Shown one piece after another: positions 10,084 through 18,498 of a stretch of DNA of 64,000 nt. Origin of the DNA: Anaerosalibacter massiliensis. GTDB taxonomy: Bacteria > Bacillota > Clostridia > Tissierellales > Sporanaerobacteraceae. Position numbers and translations under genes: made by a program. Within the stretch, counting starts at the first letter, position 1, and each line of letters begins with the position of its first letter. Below the pieces are notes generated by a model. The model made no database searches. It was not told the origin of the DNA and worked only from the letters and a program-made list of their open reading frames with translations. The DNA is taken from the NCBI GenBank assembly GCA_000751555.1, contig CCEZ01000049.1, forward strand, positions 248,001-312,000, read 5' to 3'.

Positions 10084-10121
10084 ATTATAGTTTATAGCCT
10101 AAATGTGACATTTAAGTGACA
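10084..10121 (-). promoter_or_regulatory. promoter with 11-nt-phased direct repeat (response-regulator box) for the ABC operon
   Basis: On the minus strand TGTCAC-N5-TGTCAC (second unit extended to TGTCACATTTA) is followed after 15 nt by TATAAT, just upstream of the ATPase gene. The 11-nt repeat taking the place of a -35 element is the arrangement used by OmpR/PhoB-type activators. Nearly the same box occurs upstream of the amidase gene at 11487-11503. The response regulator at 12689 is the obvious candidate to bind it, which is inference. Confidence 0.65.
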
Positions 10122-10167
10122 TACTCTCCAAAGTATTTCTCCTATAAAACATTTGTATATAAGAAAA

Positions 10168-10203
10168 GCGATATATTATCTTTAAAATCAAATAACATAT
10201 CGC
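10168..10203 (-). terminator. hairpin with T-run, probable terminator
   Basis: Stem GCGATAT/ATATCGC extended by TTA/TAA pairs after a mismatch; on the minus strand it is followed by TTTTCTTATAT. It lies downstream of the decayed genes at 10243-10662 and upstream of the ABC promoter, insulating the ABC operon from read-through. Confidence 0.5.
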
Positions 10204-10242
10204 CTATTTTTTATTTACTTCTTCTTGCCATAGCAAGGATTC

Positions 10243-10338
10243 TTAATAATAATCCTCATCATCATAGCTTTCATAACTAGATTTCTTCCAAATATCAAGA
10301 ACGGTTTTATATTGATATATTTCTTGAAAATAATGTAG
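10243..10338 (-). pseudogene. unrecognised short coding remnant
   Basis: Thirty-one open codons end in a run rich in Asp, Glu and Tyr (SYESYDDEDYY-stop) after LHYFQEIYQYKTVLDIWKK. It has the codon use of a former gene but no start. I do not recognise it. The 10140-10726 interval otherwise holds only the hairpin and the coiled-coil remnant described next. Confidence 0.25.
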
Positions 10339-10438
10339 CATTTATTAATATTTAATTATTAAAATATATAGAATTAATAAAAATCTTATGACTCAAGCTA
10401 AAGTTTTATTTAATTGATTTTAACTTTGCTATATGGCT

Positions 10439-10662
10439 CTAATTATCAGTAGTTGCTATTTCTATTCTCGAAATGGTTGATTTTATATCTACAAGTTCTT
10501 CTTTTTTAGTTTCCACTCTTAATTCAGTCAATTCTACTGTTTAATCATGGACTGTACCAACTGTTTCTTCTAGCTTTGATACTTTATCTGTTAATTTTTT
10601 TGTCCATCTTTTAAACTTCTTAATTCTTCTAGAACTATTTTTTAAAATTCTTCATTACCCAT
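10439..10662 (-). pseudogene. decayed small coiled-coil protein gene
   Basis: Starts ATGGGTAATGAAGAATTT and is interrupted at once by a TAA, then continues as EELRSLKDGQK, KVSKLEETVGTVHD and ELRVETKKEELVDIK with further stops and frame changes. The heptad pattern resembles the small coiled-coil proteins common in clostridial genomes and prophages (an opening like NEEF.KIVLEELRSL). At least one nonsense codon and one frameshift make it non-functional. Confidence 0.45.
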
Positions 10663-10726
10663 TTCAATCTCTCCAAATGTATCACTATACTAAGTATTAT
10701 ATCATAAGTTACGTTTTTAATTTCAA

Positions 10727-11398
10727 TTATTTATAGTTAAAATAATTTTCTAATCCATTTATTATACCATCTACTATCTTATTTTGATATTTATTAGCCT
10801 CTAATAAGTTTGCCTCATCTTTATTTGATAAAAAACCACATTCTACTATCATAGCAGGCATATTAGTTTGATTTAGTACTATTAAATCTTTTCTCTCTAC
10901 TATTCCCTTATTATTTGCTTTAGTACTTTTTAGTACTTCATCTAATATTGTTTGAGCCAATAATTCATTTCCCGGGACATCATTGTTGTTTTTTTCACTA
11001 GGATAGTATAAAACTTGAACACCATTAGCATTACTATTATTTTCAACAGAATTGCAGTGAATACTGATGAATACTTTAGCCTTTTTCCTATTTGCCAAGT
11101 TTGCTCTTTGATTATTATCAACATATTCATCTGTATTTCTTGTTAAAATAACTTTATAACCCATTAGTTTTAATCTTTTAGATAATTTTTTAGATATGTC
11201 TAAATTTATATTTTTTTCAAAACTATTATTAATTCCAATTGTCCCGGAATCTTTTCCTCCATGTCCAGGATCTACTATTATAATATTACCTGTCCCAAAA
11301 AATCTTCCTATTAAAAAAGAAAGCCCATAAAATAGTTGCAAAATAATAAATAATAGAATAATCATAAATAAAATAGTTCGTATTCTTGGCATTTTCAT
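10727..11398 (-). CDS. N-acetylmuramoyl-L-alanine amidase (Amidase_3, CwlD-like)
   Basis: A 223-aa zinc amidase that cleaves the lactyl-L-alanine bond of peptidoglycan. An N-terminal membrane segment (about residues 8-32) is followed by the catalytic domain: zinc ligands His46 (VDPGHGG), Glu61 and His114 (ISIHCNS), and the catalytic Glu186 (MIVECGF). The length and single anchor match CwlD-type enzymes rather than large autolysins. It follows the histidine kinase gene on the same strand and has its own response-regulator-type box 90 bp upstream, so it is probably induced with the ABC transporter. The role could be cell-wall remodelling under envelope stress; involvement in spore cortex is an alternative. 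Confidence 0.9.
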   Translation of the reverse strand: MKMPRIRTILFMIILLFIILQLFYGLSFLIGRFFGTGNIIIVDPGHGGKDSGTIGINNSFEKNINLDISKKLSKRLKLMGYKVILTRNTDEYVDNNQRANLANRKKAKVFISIHCNSVENNSNANGVQVLYYPSEKNNNDVPGNELLAQTILDEVLKSTKANNKGIVERKDLIVLNQTNMPAMIVECGFLSNKDEANLLEANKYQNKIVDGIINGLENYFNYK

Positions 11399-11486
11399 CT
11401 ATTTTCCTCCACTCCTATAATAGTATCTCCAAAATAAAAAATCACATCAAGACTATAATTTATAGTTCTAATTTTATAATCTTAAT

Positions 11487-11503
11487 GTGACAATTCGATG
11501 ACA
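11487..11503 (-). promoter_or_regulatory. response-regulator-type direct repeat upstream of the amidase
   Basis: The minus strand reads TGTCAT-N5-TGTCAC, continuing ATTAA, in the same 11-nt phasing and with the same TGTCACATT core as the box in front of the ABC operon. It sits between the kinase stop and the amidase start, with TATAAA-like sequences following. Confidence 0.6.
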
Positions 11504-11511
11504 TTTTTTAT

Positions 11512-12702
11512 TTAATAAAACTTAATTTTAAATCTAGCTCCACCCTCTTTTTTATTTTCCACCGAAATCTCTCCATTATGCTTTTCAATAATGGACTTTG
11601 CTATAGAAAGACCTATTCCTATACTATCCTTATTCGCATTTTTCCCTTTATAAAACCTTTTAAAAATATGGGGTAAATCTTCCTTTAAAAATCCACTTCC
11701 ATTGTCTTCAATCTTTACTTCTGTAAATATAGGATTAGACTCAATAAAAAGATTTATCTCACCATTATCCTCTAAATGTTCAATACAATTCTTTATAATA
11801 TTTAAAAAAGCTTCACCTAACCAATAACTATCTCCTTTTATTATAGCATTGTCTCCCACTATATATAATTTAATATTCTTTTTTTCTATTAAAAACATAA
11901 TAGGTTCAATAGCCAAATCTATTATATCTTTAATATACACAATATCCTTTTTAAATTTTATAGTGCCTGCATCTAATTTAGATATAGTAAGTAAAGAATT
12001 AGTCAAGGTCTCTAATCTACCTGCTTGTTTATTCAATCTATAAATATATTCTTTATTTTCATCCTTAGAATCATTATTTTCTATTAATTCAGACATAATA
12101 TTAATAGCTGTAATTGGAGTTTTTAACTGATGTGATATATCTGCTATATTATCTTTTAAACTAATTTTATCCTGTATAGCCTTTTCCTTTAATTCTCTTA
12201 AAGTTATAACAGTTTTATAAAGTTCATCAGAAAGAATAGAAAAATCCTCATCAGTAGCTAAATTTAAAGAATAATCACCTTCATTAATTCTTTCAAGATA
12301 ATTCTTTAAATTTTCTGCATTTTTCTTTTTGTTTCTAGTAGATATGTACATATAAATACAGAATATAGAAGTAATTAAAACTGAAAATAAAAAACTTATA
12401 TAAATAATCTTTTTTCTATCCTTTAAAAAAATAAATCTATCTAAGTTATATCCGTACTTTCCCAAGGTTCCCTTTCCTATAGAAGCATATTTACTATGTT
12501 CAAACTTTAGTTGATTCATAATCTCTATTTCTAAATTTCTTGAATCTTTAGTCACAACTCCCATTACAACTGCCAATTTTTCGAAGAATATACTTTCAAA
12601 GAAGCTGTATACTGAAATAGAAAAAACAAATGATAAGATTAGAATAAAAATCAATAATCCTATTCTGCAAAATAAGTTTTTCTTTGAATCAATCATACTC
12701 AT
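11512..12702 (-). CDS. sensor histidine kinase
   Basis: A 396-aa membrane kinase. Two membrane helices (about 11-35 and 99-122) enclose a short extracellular loop of about 60 residues. A HAMP-like linker, a dimerisation domain with the phospho-acceptor His191 in ADISHQLKTP, and an ATPase domain with EDNGSGF and SIGIGLSIAKSIIEKHNGEI follow. It overlaps the response regulator gene by 14 nt, so the pair is co-translated. The gene order regulator-kinase-amidase-transporter and the shared boxes suggest it senses envelope damage or an antimicrobial. The signal is unknown. Confidence 0.92.
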   Translation of the reverse strand: MSMIDSKKNLFCRIGLLIFILILSFVFSISVYSFFESIFFEKLAVVMGVVTKDSRNLEIEIMNQLKFEHSKYASIGKGTLGKYGYNLDRFIFLKDRKKIIYISFLFSVLITSIFCIYMYISTRNKKKNAENLKNYLERINEGDYSLNLATDEDFSILSDELYKTVITLRELKEKAIQDKISLKDNIADISHQLKTPITAINIMSELIENNDSKDENKEYIYRLNKQAGRLETLTNSLLTISKLDAGTIKFKKDIVYIKDIIDLAIEPIMFLIEKKNIKLYIVGDNAIIKGDSYWLGEAFLNIIKNCIEHLEDNGEINLFIESNPIFTEVKIEDNGSGFLKEDLPHIFKRFYKGKNANKDSIGIGLSIAKSIIEKHNGEISVENKKEGGARFKIKFY

Positions 12703-13384
12703 TCTCCATTCTATATCCTATACCTCTAATAGTCTTTATAATTATAGGCTTATTTGGATTATCCTCAATCTTTTCCCTTAATCTTTTAATCGTAACAGTT
12801 AGAGTATTGTCATTAATAAAATCTCCATCAATGTCCCAAAGCCTTTTAATAATCAATTCTCTTGTTAAAGTTTGATTCTGGTTTTCCATAAATAGTTCAA
12901 GTAATTTATATTCTCTACTAGTTATGTCAATTTCTTTATTTTCTTTAAAAACCTTAGTTTGAGATTTAATTAATTTCAAATCCTTACAGAATAATGTATC
13001 TATTAACGTTTTATCTCTTTTTACTCTTCTTAATACTGTATTTATTCGTGATTTCAATATAGATAGCTTAAAAGGCTTAATAATATAATCATCTGCTCCC
13101 AAGTCTAAACCTTTAACTATTTCCTCTTCTTCATCTACTACAGTAAGAAAAATTATTGGAATATTGGATTTAGATTTTACAAAAGAAAAAAATTCATAAC
13201 CTGTTCCATCTGGCAAATTCATATCTAAAATAATTAAATCATATTTAAAATTAAATTTTTTCTTTCCTCTAGCTAAATTTTCTCCTATATCTACCTTAAA
13301 ACCATCCTTTTCTAAATATGTTTTTATTCCAAAGGATATATTTTCATCATCTTCTATTAATAAAATTTTCCTCAAATATTTCAC
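12689..13384 (-). CDS. OmpR-family response regulator
   Basis: A 231-aa two-domain regulator: receiver domain with phospho-acceptor Asp54 (LIILDMNLPDG) and the conserved Lys in DYIIKPF, then a winged-helix DNA-binding domain (ITSREYKLLELFMENQNQ ... TIRGIGYRME). It is complete in length. The cognate kinase overlaps its 3' end. It is the likely protein that binds the TGTCAy-N5-TGTCAC repeats at 10105-10121 and 11487-11503; no such repeat is seen in front of its own gene. Confidence 0.93.
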   Translation of the reverse strand: MKYLRKILLIEDDENISFGIKTYLEKDGFKVDIGENLARGKKKFNFKYDLIILDMNLPDGTGYEFFSFVKSKSNIPIIFLTVVDEEEEIVKGLDLGADDYIIKPFKLSILKSRINTVLRRVKRDKTLIDTLFCKDLKLIKSQTKVFKENKEIDITSREYKLLELFMENQNQTLTRELIIKRLWDIDGDFINDNTLTVTIKRLREKIEDNPNKPIIIKTIRGIGYRMENEYD

Positions 13385-13583
13385 CCCTATATAAAATACT
13401 TTGGATTTATTTATATTATATAGTCCAAATTTTAATAAGTAAATTCTAAAATCCTTTATACATTAAACCTTGTCAACCGTTAACACTACCAAAACTTATA
13501 ATGAATATACTATGGTTCATACTACTATTTATTTGATTTTTGTAATATAATTTAACATAACATTGATATGAGGGAGTGATTTT

Positions 13584-14450
13584 ATGTTAAAAACCAATAG
13601 AGAAAAATTAGTGATTCAATCAGTGCAAGGTAAAATTCACAGTCCTATAATGGGTCAAAACCCTTATAAAATTAATAATGAGGGAAAGCCTATGATTTTA
13701 CATGGTGTAGGTGGAATCACTTACAATTATCAAATTGGAGATCCATGTATGGAACTTGTAGGTGATCATATAGAACCAGGAGTTAGCATCAGAAATGAAG
13801 AAACTCCTGAAAACAGAGCTTTAACAGTTTTATCTTGCGTTGGAAATGAAGCTAAAGTAGTATCAGGAGATGCAAAAGGTGCAAAAGGCTATGTAACTGG
13901 AATGCATGGTGGTATTGAGCATGTAATGGTATATTTCCCAAAAGAAGATTTAGATAAAATGGCTATAGATGATAAAATTTTGATTAAAGCTTGCGGGCAG
14001 GGTTTACAAATAGAAGGACATGAAGATGTAGTAGTAATGAATATTGATCCAAATTTATTTAAAAAATTAGGAATTAAAGAAAATGAAAATGGAGAATTAG
14101 AAGTTCCTATAGTGACTGAAATACCTGCTCATCTAATGGGTTCAGGAATTGGTAGTCCAACTAGTTTCTCTGGAGACTATGACATAACTACAGGAGATAA
14201 AGAGGAAATAAAAAAATATGATATAGACAAACTACGATTTGGGGATTTAGTCCTACTCAAAGATTGTGACAACACTTATGGTCGTCAATTCTTAAAAGGT
14301 TCTGTAACCATTGGAATTATAGTACATAGTAATTGTATATTATCAGGACACGGACCAGGAGTTACTGGACTGTTAAGTTGTAAAACTTCTAAACTTAAAG
14401 GAATAAAAACTAAATATGCCAATATAGCAAATTATCTTAATATAAAATAA
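13584..14450 (+). CDS. DUF4438 domain-containing protein
   Basis: A 288-aa protein of the DUF4438 family, whose function is unknown. Start ATG has GAGGGAG upstream. Family-like features are the opening repeat of Gly- and Pro-rich turns (GVGGITYNYQIGDPCMEL, GDHIEPGVSI), the segment GYVTGMHGGIEHVMVYFP and the C-terminal HSNCILSGHGPGVTGLLS. It reads alone on the plus strand and ends before a strong terminator. About 100 bp of its promoter region and 5' end are duplicated at 18381-18482. Homologues occur in thermophiles and anaerobes; no reaction can be stated. Confidence 0.85.
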   Translation: MLKTNREKLVIQSVQGKIHSPIMGQNPYKINNEGKPMILHGVGGITYNYQIGDPCMELVGDHIEPGVSIRNEETPENRALTVLSCVGNEAKVVSGDAKGAKGYVTGMHGGIEHVMVYFPKEDLDKMAIDDKILIKACGQGLQIEGHEDVVVMNIDPNLFKKLGIKENENGELEVPIVTEIPAHLMGSGIGSPTSFSGDYDITTGDKEEIKKYDIDKLRFGDLVLLKDCDNTYGRQFLKGSVTIGIIVHSNCILSGHGPGVTGLLSCKTSKLKGIKTKYANIANYLNIK

Positions 14451-14534
14451 GATCAAAACATAAACAGGTTAATCTTTGCGGAAAATTTATCCACCTCCTT
14501 TATACAAAAATCTCTTAGAAGAGAATTATTTTAG

Positions 14535-14577
14535 AAACTATTCATTCTCTCCTATTGATGGAAGAGAATGAATAGTT
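14535..14577 (+). terminator. Rho-independent terminator of the DUF4438 gene
   Basis: A near-perfect 17-bp stem (AAACTATTCATTCTCT and complement, one bulge) with a 9-nt loop, followed by TTTTTCATATTCTTT on the plus strand. It begins 85 nt past the DUF4438 stop. Confidence 0.85.
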
Positions 14578-14615
14578 TTTCATATTCTTTATTAGAATAT
14601 TTCTTAATTTATAAA

Positions 14616-14777
14616 TTACTTTATTTCTTCAAAGGCCATTTTAGGTTGGTTACAAGTAGGGCATTTCCAATCATCTGGCAAATCTTTAAAATCAGTATTA
14701 GGATCTATGCTATGTAGCTTATCTCCTCTTTCAGGTCTATAAGTATAGCCACATACTGTACATTTATAATCGTTCAA
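14616..14777 (-). CDS. rubredoxin
   Basis: A 53-aa iron-sulfur electron carrier. The four iron ligands are in the canonical pair CTVCGY near the N-terminus and CPTCNQPK near the C-terminus, about 33 residues apart, with the aromatic YTY and the DLPDDWKCP turn of rubredoxins. Start is TTG with GAGGT 6-7 nt upstream. It acts in the cytoplasm as a one-electron donor, often to rubrerythrin, superoxide reductase or oxygen/peroxide detoxification in anaerobes. Monocistronic, convergent with the DUF4438 gene. Confidence 0.93.
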   Translation of the reverse strand: MNDYKCTVCGYTYRPERGDKLHSIDPNTDFKDLPDDWKCPTCNQPKMAFEEIK

Positions 14778-15045
14778 ACTATTACCTCACATGTATACAA
14801 ATATTATCTATCTATATATATCCAAATCAACTTATAATCAATCTTCTCTTTTTTTAATATCTCCTTTCATATCTGCCCAAAAGTATCAGCTCAAAAACTA
14901 TCATCTTATTCCAAAAATAGTTCTGTAAATTATATAGTTGGTATTTCTATAATCTTTTATAGTTTTAACCTTATCAATAAATTTGAAAAAACAACTTATG
15001 TTTTCCATAATAAAAAGAGTATTGGTATTGATGTTAGTATAATAT

Positions 15046-15645
15046 TGTAGACACGATTTTCCGAACGCTATAAAATATATTTAAGGAAAGGGTGTATAAA
15101 TTTGTAAAAAGATATACAGAAGAATTTAAAAATACAATTGTAGAACTTTATAATGCTGATAAACCTTTGAAAGATATTAGCAACGAATGTGGCCTACCTA
15201 AATCTACAATACTAACATGGGTAAAAAAAGCTAAACCTGTAGCAATCAATAAAGATAAAGTAATTACTCAATCTGACTATGAAGCTTTATTAAAGAAAAT
15301 AGCTAGAATAGAGGAGGAAAATGAAATATTTAAAAAAGCAATGGCTATATTTGCAAGGAAGTAAATTTAGTGTATAAATTTATTACTAATAATAAAGATA
15401 AACATAGTATGAAGCTAATATGGAAAGTTTTTAAAATATCTAGAAGCTCATATTATAAACATTTAAATAAAAAAGAAAGTAAAAGAAGTATTGAAAACAG
15501 ATTTTTAGAAGGACAAATTCTTGATATATAGATCTAGTAAAGGTCGCTATGGAGCTCCTAAAATATATGAAAAATTAAAATCTAAAAATATATTCATAAG
15601 TCTCAAAAAGACTCAAAGAATTATGAATAAACTAGGTATAAAATC
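15046..15645 (+). mobile_element. IS3-family insertion sequence remnant (5' part)
   Basis: The left end reads TGTAGACACGATTTTCC and is shared with remnants at 18340 (inverted) and 32581. It contains an orfA-like gene and the first third of orfB, which carries an early stop after FLEGQILDI, resumes out of frame as RSSKGRYGAPKIYEKLK and breaks off near KTQRIMNKLGIKS. The catalytic DDE region is missing, so it cannot move by itself. It truncated the minus-strand gene at 15645. Confidence 0.8.
15092..15364 (+). pseudogene. IS3-family transposase OrfA (helix-turn-helix protein)
   Basis: About 90 codons with the OrfA helix-turn-helix (KRYTEEFKNTIVELYN ... GLPKSTILTWVKKAKP) and a C-terminal leucine-zipper-like stretch ending IFKKAMAIFARK. 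In the related copy near 18300 the gene starts with TTG after AAGGAG; here that codon is TTT, so the original start seems lost, although a GTG lies 9 nt upstream. Non-functional together with its broken orfB. Confidence 0.7.
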
Positions 15646-16016
15646 AGTTTTATCTTTTTCAGCTCTCATTTTTAAATTATTATAATTTATTATATGTTTC
15701 TTAAGGATTCTATCTAACCCTGGTTTCAGCAGAGGATACATTTTATCAACTAAGTTAAAAAACTCTTCTGTTGATGAACAATTGTCAAAATAATTATATC
15801 GCTCTTCTGAAGAATTCCCTTTTAATAAATCTTCTTTTTTAAAAGCAAAAAACAAAGTCAATACTGTTTTTATGGAAATAGCAAAAATTTAATTTAGTAA
15901 GTAATCATAAAACTCTACATTAAAATCTTCTTTATTCTATTTCGTATTTTCAAGATACTTGTCTAAATAACTTTTTACATAACTTTTAAATTGAAGCCTT
16001 TTAGATTTATTCAATA
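15645..16016 (-). pseudogene. degenerate gene of unknown function, cut by the IS remnant
   Basis: After AGGTGAT a TTG start gives NKSKRLQFKSYVKSYLDKYL and continues in one frame through two stop codons (after LENTK and after YDYLLN) to KKEDLLKGNSSEERYNYF and FNLVDKMYPLLKPGLDRILK. The 3' end runs into the IS3 remnant. It follows the lipoprotein gene closely (26 nt), so it was probably the last gene of that operon. The sequence might be a regulator tail, but I do not recognise a family. Confidence 0.5.
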
Positions 16017-16041
16017 TTTATCACCTACTTCTATATATGAA

Positions 16042-17097
16042 TTATTTAAGAAGAATTATACTAGAAATATAGCAATCATCATCCTTTTCAATATTAGTTT
16101 CTTTAATTAATTTAAAATCTTTTTCAATATCATATAAACTTACTTTCTCTTGATTAGTTATAACTAACATATTCCCTATTATACCTGCAAATTCAGTTTT
16201 ATTATTTAAGTCAATAACTTCAGAGTCTTCATTATTTTTGTCCAATATAGTCATTTTAGTTCCTTGATTTATAACAAGATCATGATTTGTTACTATAATT
16301 TTATTTTTATATTGCAAGATATCATTGGGAACCTCTTGATTAGTATCTATAGTCTCAATCTCATTTGTATCAAGAGAAATCTTTAATATTATACTAGATG
16401 GTTTTTCTTCTTTTGTCATCATTACTCCAGCATATAGATAATCATCATCATTCATAAATTTATATTGACTAGTACCATATTGAGTAATATCTTTCTTATC
16501 TAGTAGCTCTAAATTCTCATCATATATATATAAATAAAATTTTGGTAATGATGTAGACAAATTCGAACTAAAAGCATATATCTTACCTTTAACTGCTGTA
16601 AATCCACTAATATATTCTTTTTCTATTATTAGTTCTTTTACTGTATTATTAGTTTTATTTAATCTGCATATGTGCGTATCTCCATTAAGAGTATTTATCG
16701 TATAAATATAATCTCCACTTACAGCAACATCATTTAATGCTATATTGTTGAAAGAAAATTCTTTTATTGAGAGATCCTTTTTATTAAAACTTATTACCTT
16801 TTTACTATCTTTTTTATTTCCTAATCCCTGAGGTATCATATATATTTCATTGTCATAATAAACTGGATTGTGAAAAGCCGAACCTAACATTGCATAACTT
16901 AATTTTTGTTCTGAAACTTTATTTAAATCTCCATCATACCAATGAATAATACTCTTGTACTCACTGGCTGTTGTTTCTACAACTCCAATCTCAATTTCTT
17001 TACTCTCCAAAACTTTTGAATTATATACTTTATGACCACATCCATTTATAGTAAATAAAACCCCTATGATTATAGTAATATAAACAAATTTTTTCAC
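16042..17097 (-). CDS. predicted lipoprotein with beta-propeller-like repeats
   Basis: A 351-aa exported lipoprotein: signal peptide KKFVYITIIIGVLF and lipobox TINGC with the lipidated Cys at about residue 20. The mature part has repeating strands of the form GDYIYTINTLNGDTHICRLN, KGKIYAFSS and GNMLVITNQEKVSLYDIEKD, which suggest a beta-propeller. That fold is inferred from periodicity only. It lies downstream of the papain-like hydrolase and upstream of a broken gene. No enzymatic residues can be named. It would be anchored on the outer face of the membrane. Confidence 0.75.
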   Translation of the reverse strand: MKKFVYITIIIGVLFTINGCGHKVYNSKVLESKEIEIGVVETTASEYKSIIHWYDGDLNKVSEQKLSYAMLGSAFHNPVYYDNEIYMIPQGLGNKKDSKKVISFNKKDLSIKEFSFNNIALNDVAVSGDYIYTINTLNGDTHICRLNKTNNTVKELIIEKEYISGFTAVKGKIYAFSSNLSTSLPKFYLYIYDENLELLDKKDITQYGTSQYKFMNDDDYLYAGVMMTKEEKPSSIILKISLDTNEIETIDTNQEVPNDILQYKNKIIVTNHDLVINQGTKMTILDKNNEDSEVIDLNNKTEFAGIIGNMLVITNQEKVSLYDIEKDFKLIKETNIEKDDDCYISSIILLK

Positions 17098-17115
17098 CTT
17101 AATCTCCTCATTTAT

Positions 17116-17161
17116 AAGTTACAAACCAAAGGGAATCAGTAGTCCCTTTGGTTTGTAACTT
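17116..17161. other. perfect 19-bp inverted repeat between two genes
   Basis: AAGTTACAAACCAAAGGGA, an 8-nt loop, then its exact complement. It lies 4 nt past the stop of the hydrolase gene and about 18 nt before the lipoprotein start. In the gene direction no T-run follows; on the plus strand ATTTTTATTT follows. It may be a transcript-stabilising or partial-terminator element that reduces expression of the downstream lipoprotein, or the scar of a small mobile repeat. Confidence 0.6.
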
Positions 17162-17165
17162 ATTT

Positions 17166-17807
17166 TTATTTTTCATATATCTTAGACGTATTAGTACTAT
17201 TTACTAATTCCATAGGATGAACTGCGGCTCCAAAATCTGATGTATCCAAATTAATTCCGTAATTATCTAAAAATGCTGCATACACTAGTTGAGAACAATA
17301 AAATTTTTCCCTTGTATAAGGATTAAGATAGTTCCAATTATAGGGTTTTCCTATCTTTCCATAACACCAGTCTGCTGCTTTTTCATCTTGAGTGATACTC
17401 GTTCCTTTAACCGTTGCTCCATAACAAGTCTTCCTTGTCTGATACCAATCATTCGCTCCTGTTGTTACTCCACCAGATAGTGATTCTACTACCGTACCAT
17501 GACTATAAACAATAGCTGCATGTCCCGTTGGGATTATACCTTTAAACTTATCTTTGGTTACAAGGATAACTCCTTTTCTTCTTGGGTATGTTCCAAATGA
17601 CTCTAGATTAACAAAAGATTTACCATCCTTATCAAACTCTAAATCCTTTCTCTCTACTTTTTTTTCCAATCTTTCTACTTCTTCTTGTGTGAATATCTCT
17701 TCCGCTGAAGGATATTTTTCTTGTTCATTAGCTAAACTAATGTTTGGTAATACTAAAATTAGAGCCAAACCCATAATTATTAAACTTTTTACAAGTTTTT
17801 TGAACAT
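17166..17807 (-). CDS. secreted YiiX/NlpC-P60-like papain-fold hydrolase
   Basis: A protein of 213 aa from the ATG at 17807, chosen because TAGGAGGGAGAG directly precedes it. Signal peptide at residues 1-27 (LIIMGLALILVLPNISLANE). The catalytic domain has His in PTGHAAIVYS and Cys in KFYCSQLVYAAF, in the permuted order His-before-Cys of YiiX/DUF830-type members of the NlpC/P60 superfamily; PYNWNYLNP lies between. Likely acts outside the cell on peptide or amide bonds of the wall or of lipids. A divided operon with the lipoprotein is probable. Confidence 0.8.
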   Translation of the reverse strand: MFKKLVKSLIIMGLALILVLPNISLANEQEKYPSAEEIFTQEEVERLEKKVERKDLEFDKDGKSFVNLESFGTYPRRKGVILVTKDKFKGIIPTGHAAIVYSHGTVVESLSGGVTTGANDWYQTRKTCYGATVKGTSITQDEKAADWCYGKIGKPYNWNYLNPYTREKFYCSQLVYAAFLDNYGINLDTSDFGAAVHPMELVNSTNTSKIYEK

Positions 17808-17949
17808 TCTCTCCCTCCTAATCACACTAAATTACTAGTAATTTTCTAATTTTACATCATGATGTACTTATATAATATTCTATTTTTTCAGATAAATAAC
17901 CTAACTTTTGTACAGTTTTTAATTAATTCCTAAAAATTCTATTTAAGTA

Positions 17950-18340
17950 CTTATCTTTAAGAAATAGATTGCCCCTTAATTTTGTACAAAAACTGACTAA
18001 TTATTCTTTTATCATAGAATTTTGTTTCTTGGACTTATGTCAATAAAGTAAACATATTTTTTCAAATTCAAAACTTGTATACTGACTTCCTAAATCACTA
18101 TAGAGAATTAAATTTCATTAGGTTTCTGAAATTTATAGGCATTTTCTAAAGCCTTTATAGCTAATTTAGTATCTATATTTTTAAACATAGAATATCCAAC
18201 TATTTTTCTACTATTAAGATCCTTTATACAAGGCTTACCAGAATTATAAAGTTCTACAATTGTATTTTTAAATTCTTCTGTATATCTCTTTGCCAACTTA
18301 GACACTCCTTCCTTAACCATGTTCGAAAATCGTGTCTACA
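17950..18340 (-). mobile_element. internally deleted IS3-family element
   Basis: On the minus strand the end TGTAGACACGATTTTCGAAC and the start of orfA (LAKRYTEEFKNTIVELYN, 82 percent or more like the copy at 15092) are fused directly to orfB C-terminal sequence (KIVGYSMFKNIDTKLAIKAL, later SDLGSQYTSFEFEKY). About two thirds of the element is missing. A candidate right end with TTTTTGTACAAAATTAAGG lies near 17955-17990. A non-autonomous derivative, possibly still recognisable by a full-length relative. Confidence 0.65.
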
Positions 18341-18380
18341 TCTATAATATTATACTAACATCAACATATCATCAACAGCA

Positions 18381-18482
18381 ATACTATTATTTATTTAATT
18401 TTTGTAATATAATTTAACATAACATTAATATGAGGGAGTGATTTTATGTTAAAAACCAATAGAGAAAAATTAGTGATTCAAT
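18381..18482 (+). repeat. partial duplication of the DUF4438 promoter and 5' end
   Basis: This 102-bp block matches 13519-13621 with only a few substitutions, including the ribosome site, the ATG (18446) and the first 13 codons (LKTNREKLVIQ). It then runs into unrelated sequence, giving a 24-codon ORF. It lies directly beside the inverted, deleted IS3 element, so a rearrangement involving the IS copies is the likely cause. Any promoter in the block would now point at the 3' end of a phosphatase remnant. Confidence 0.85.
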
Positions 18483-18498
18483 TGGTTGTATTAAACAA

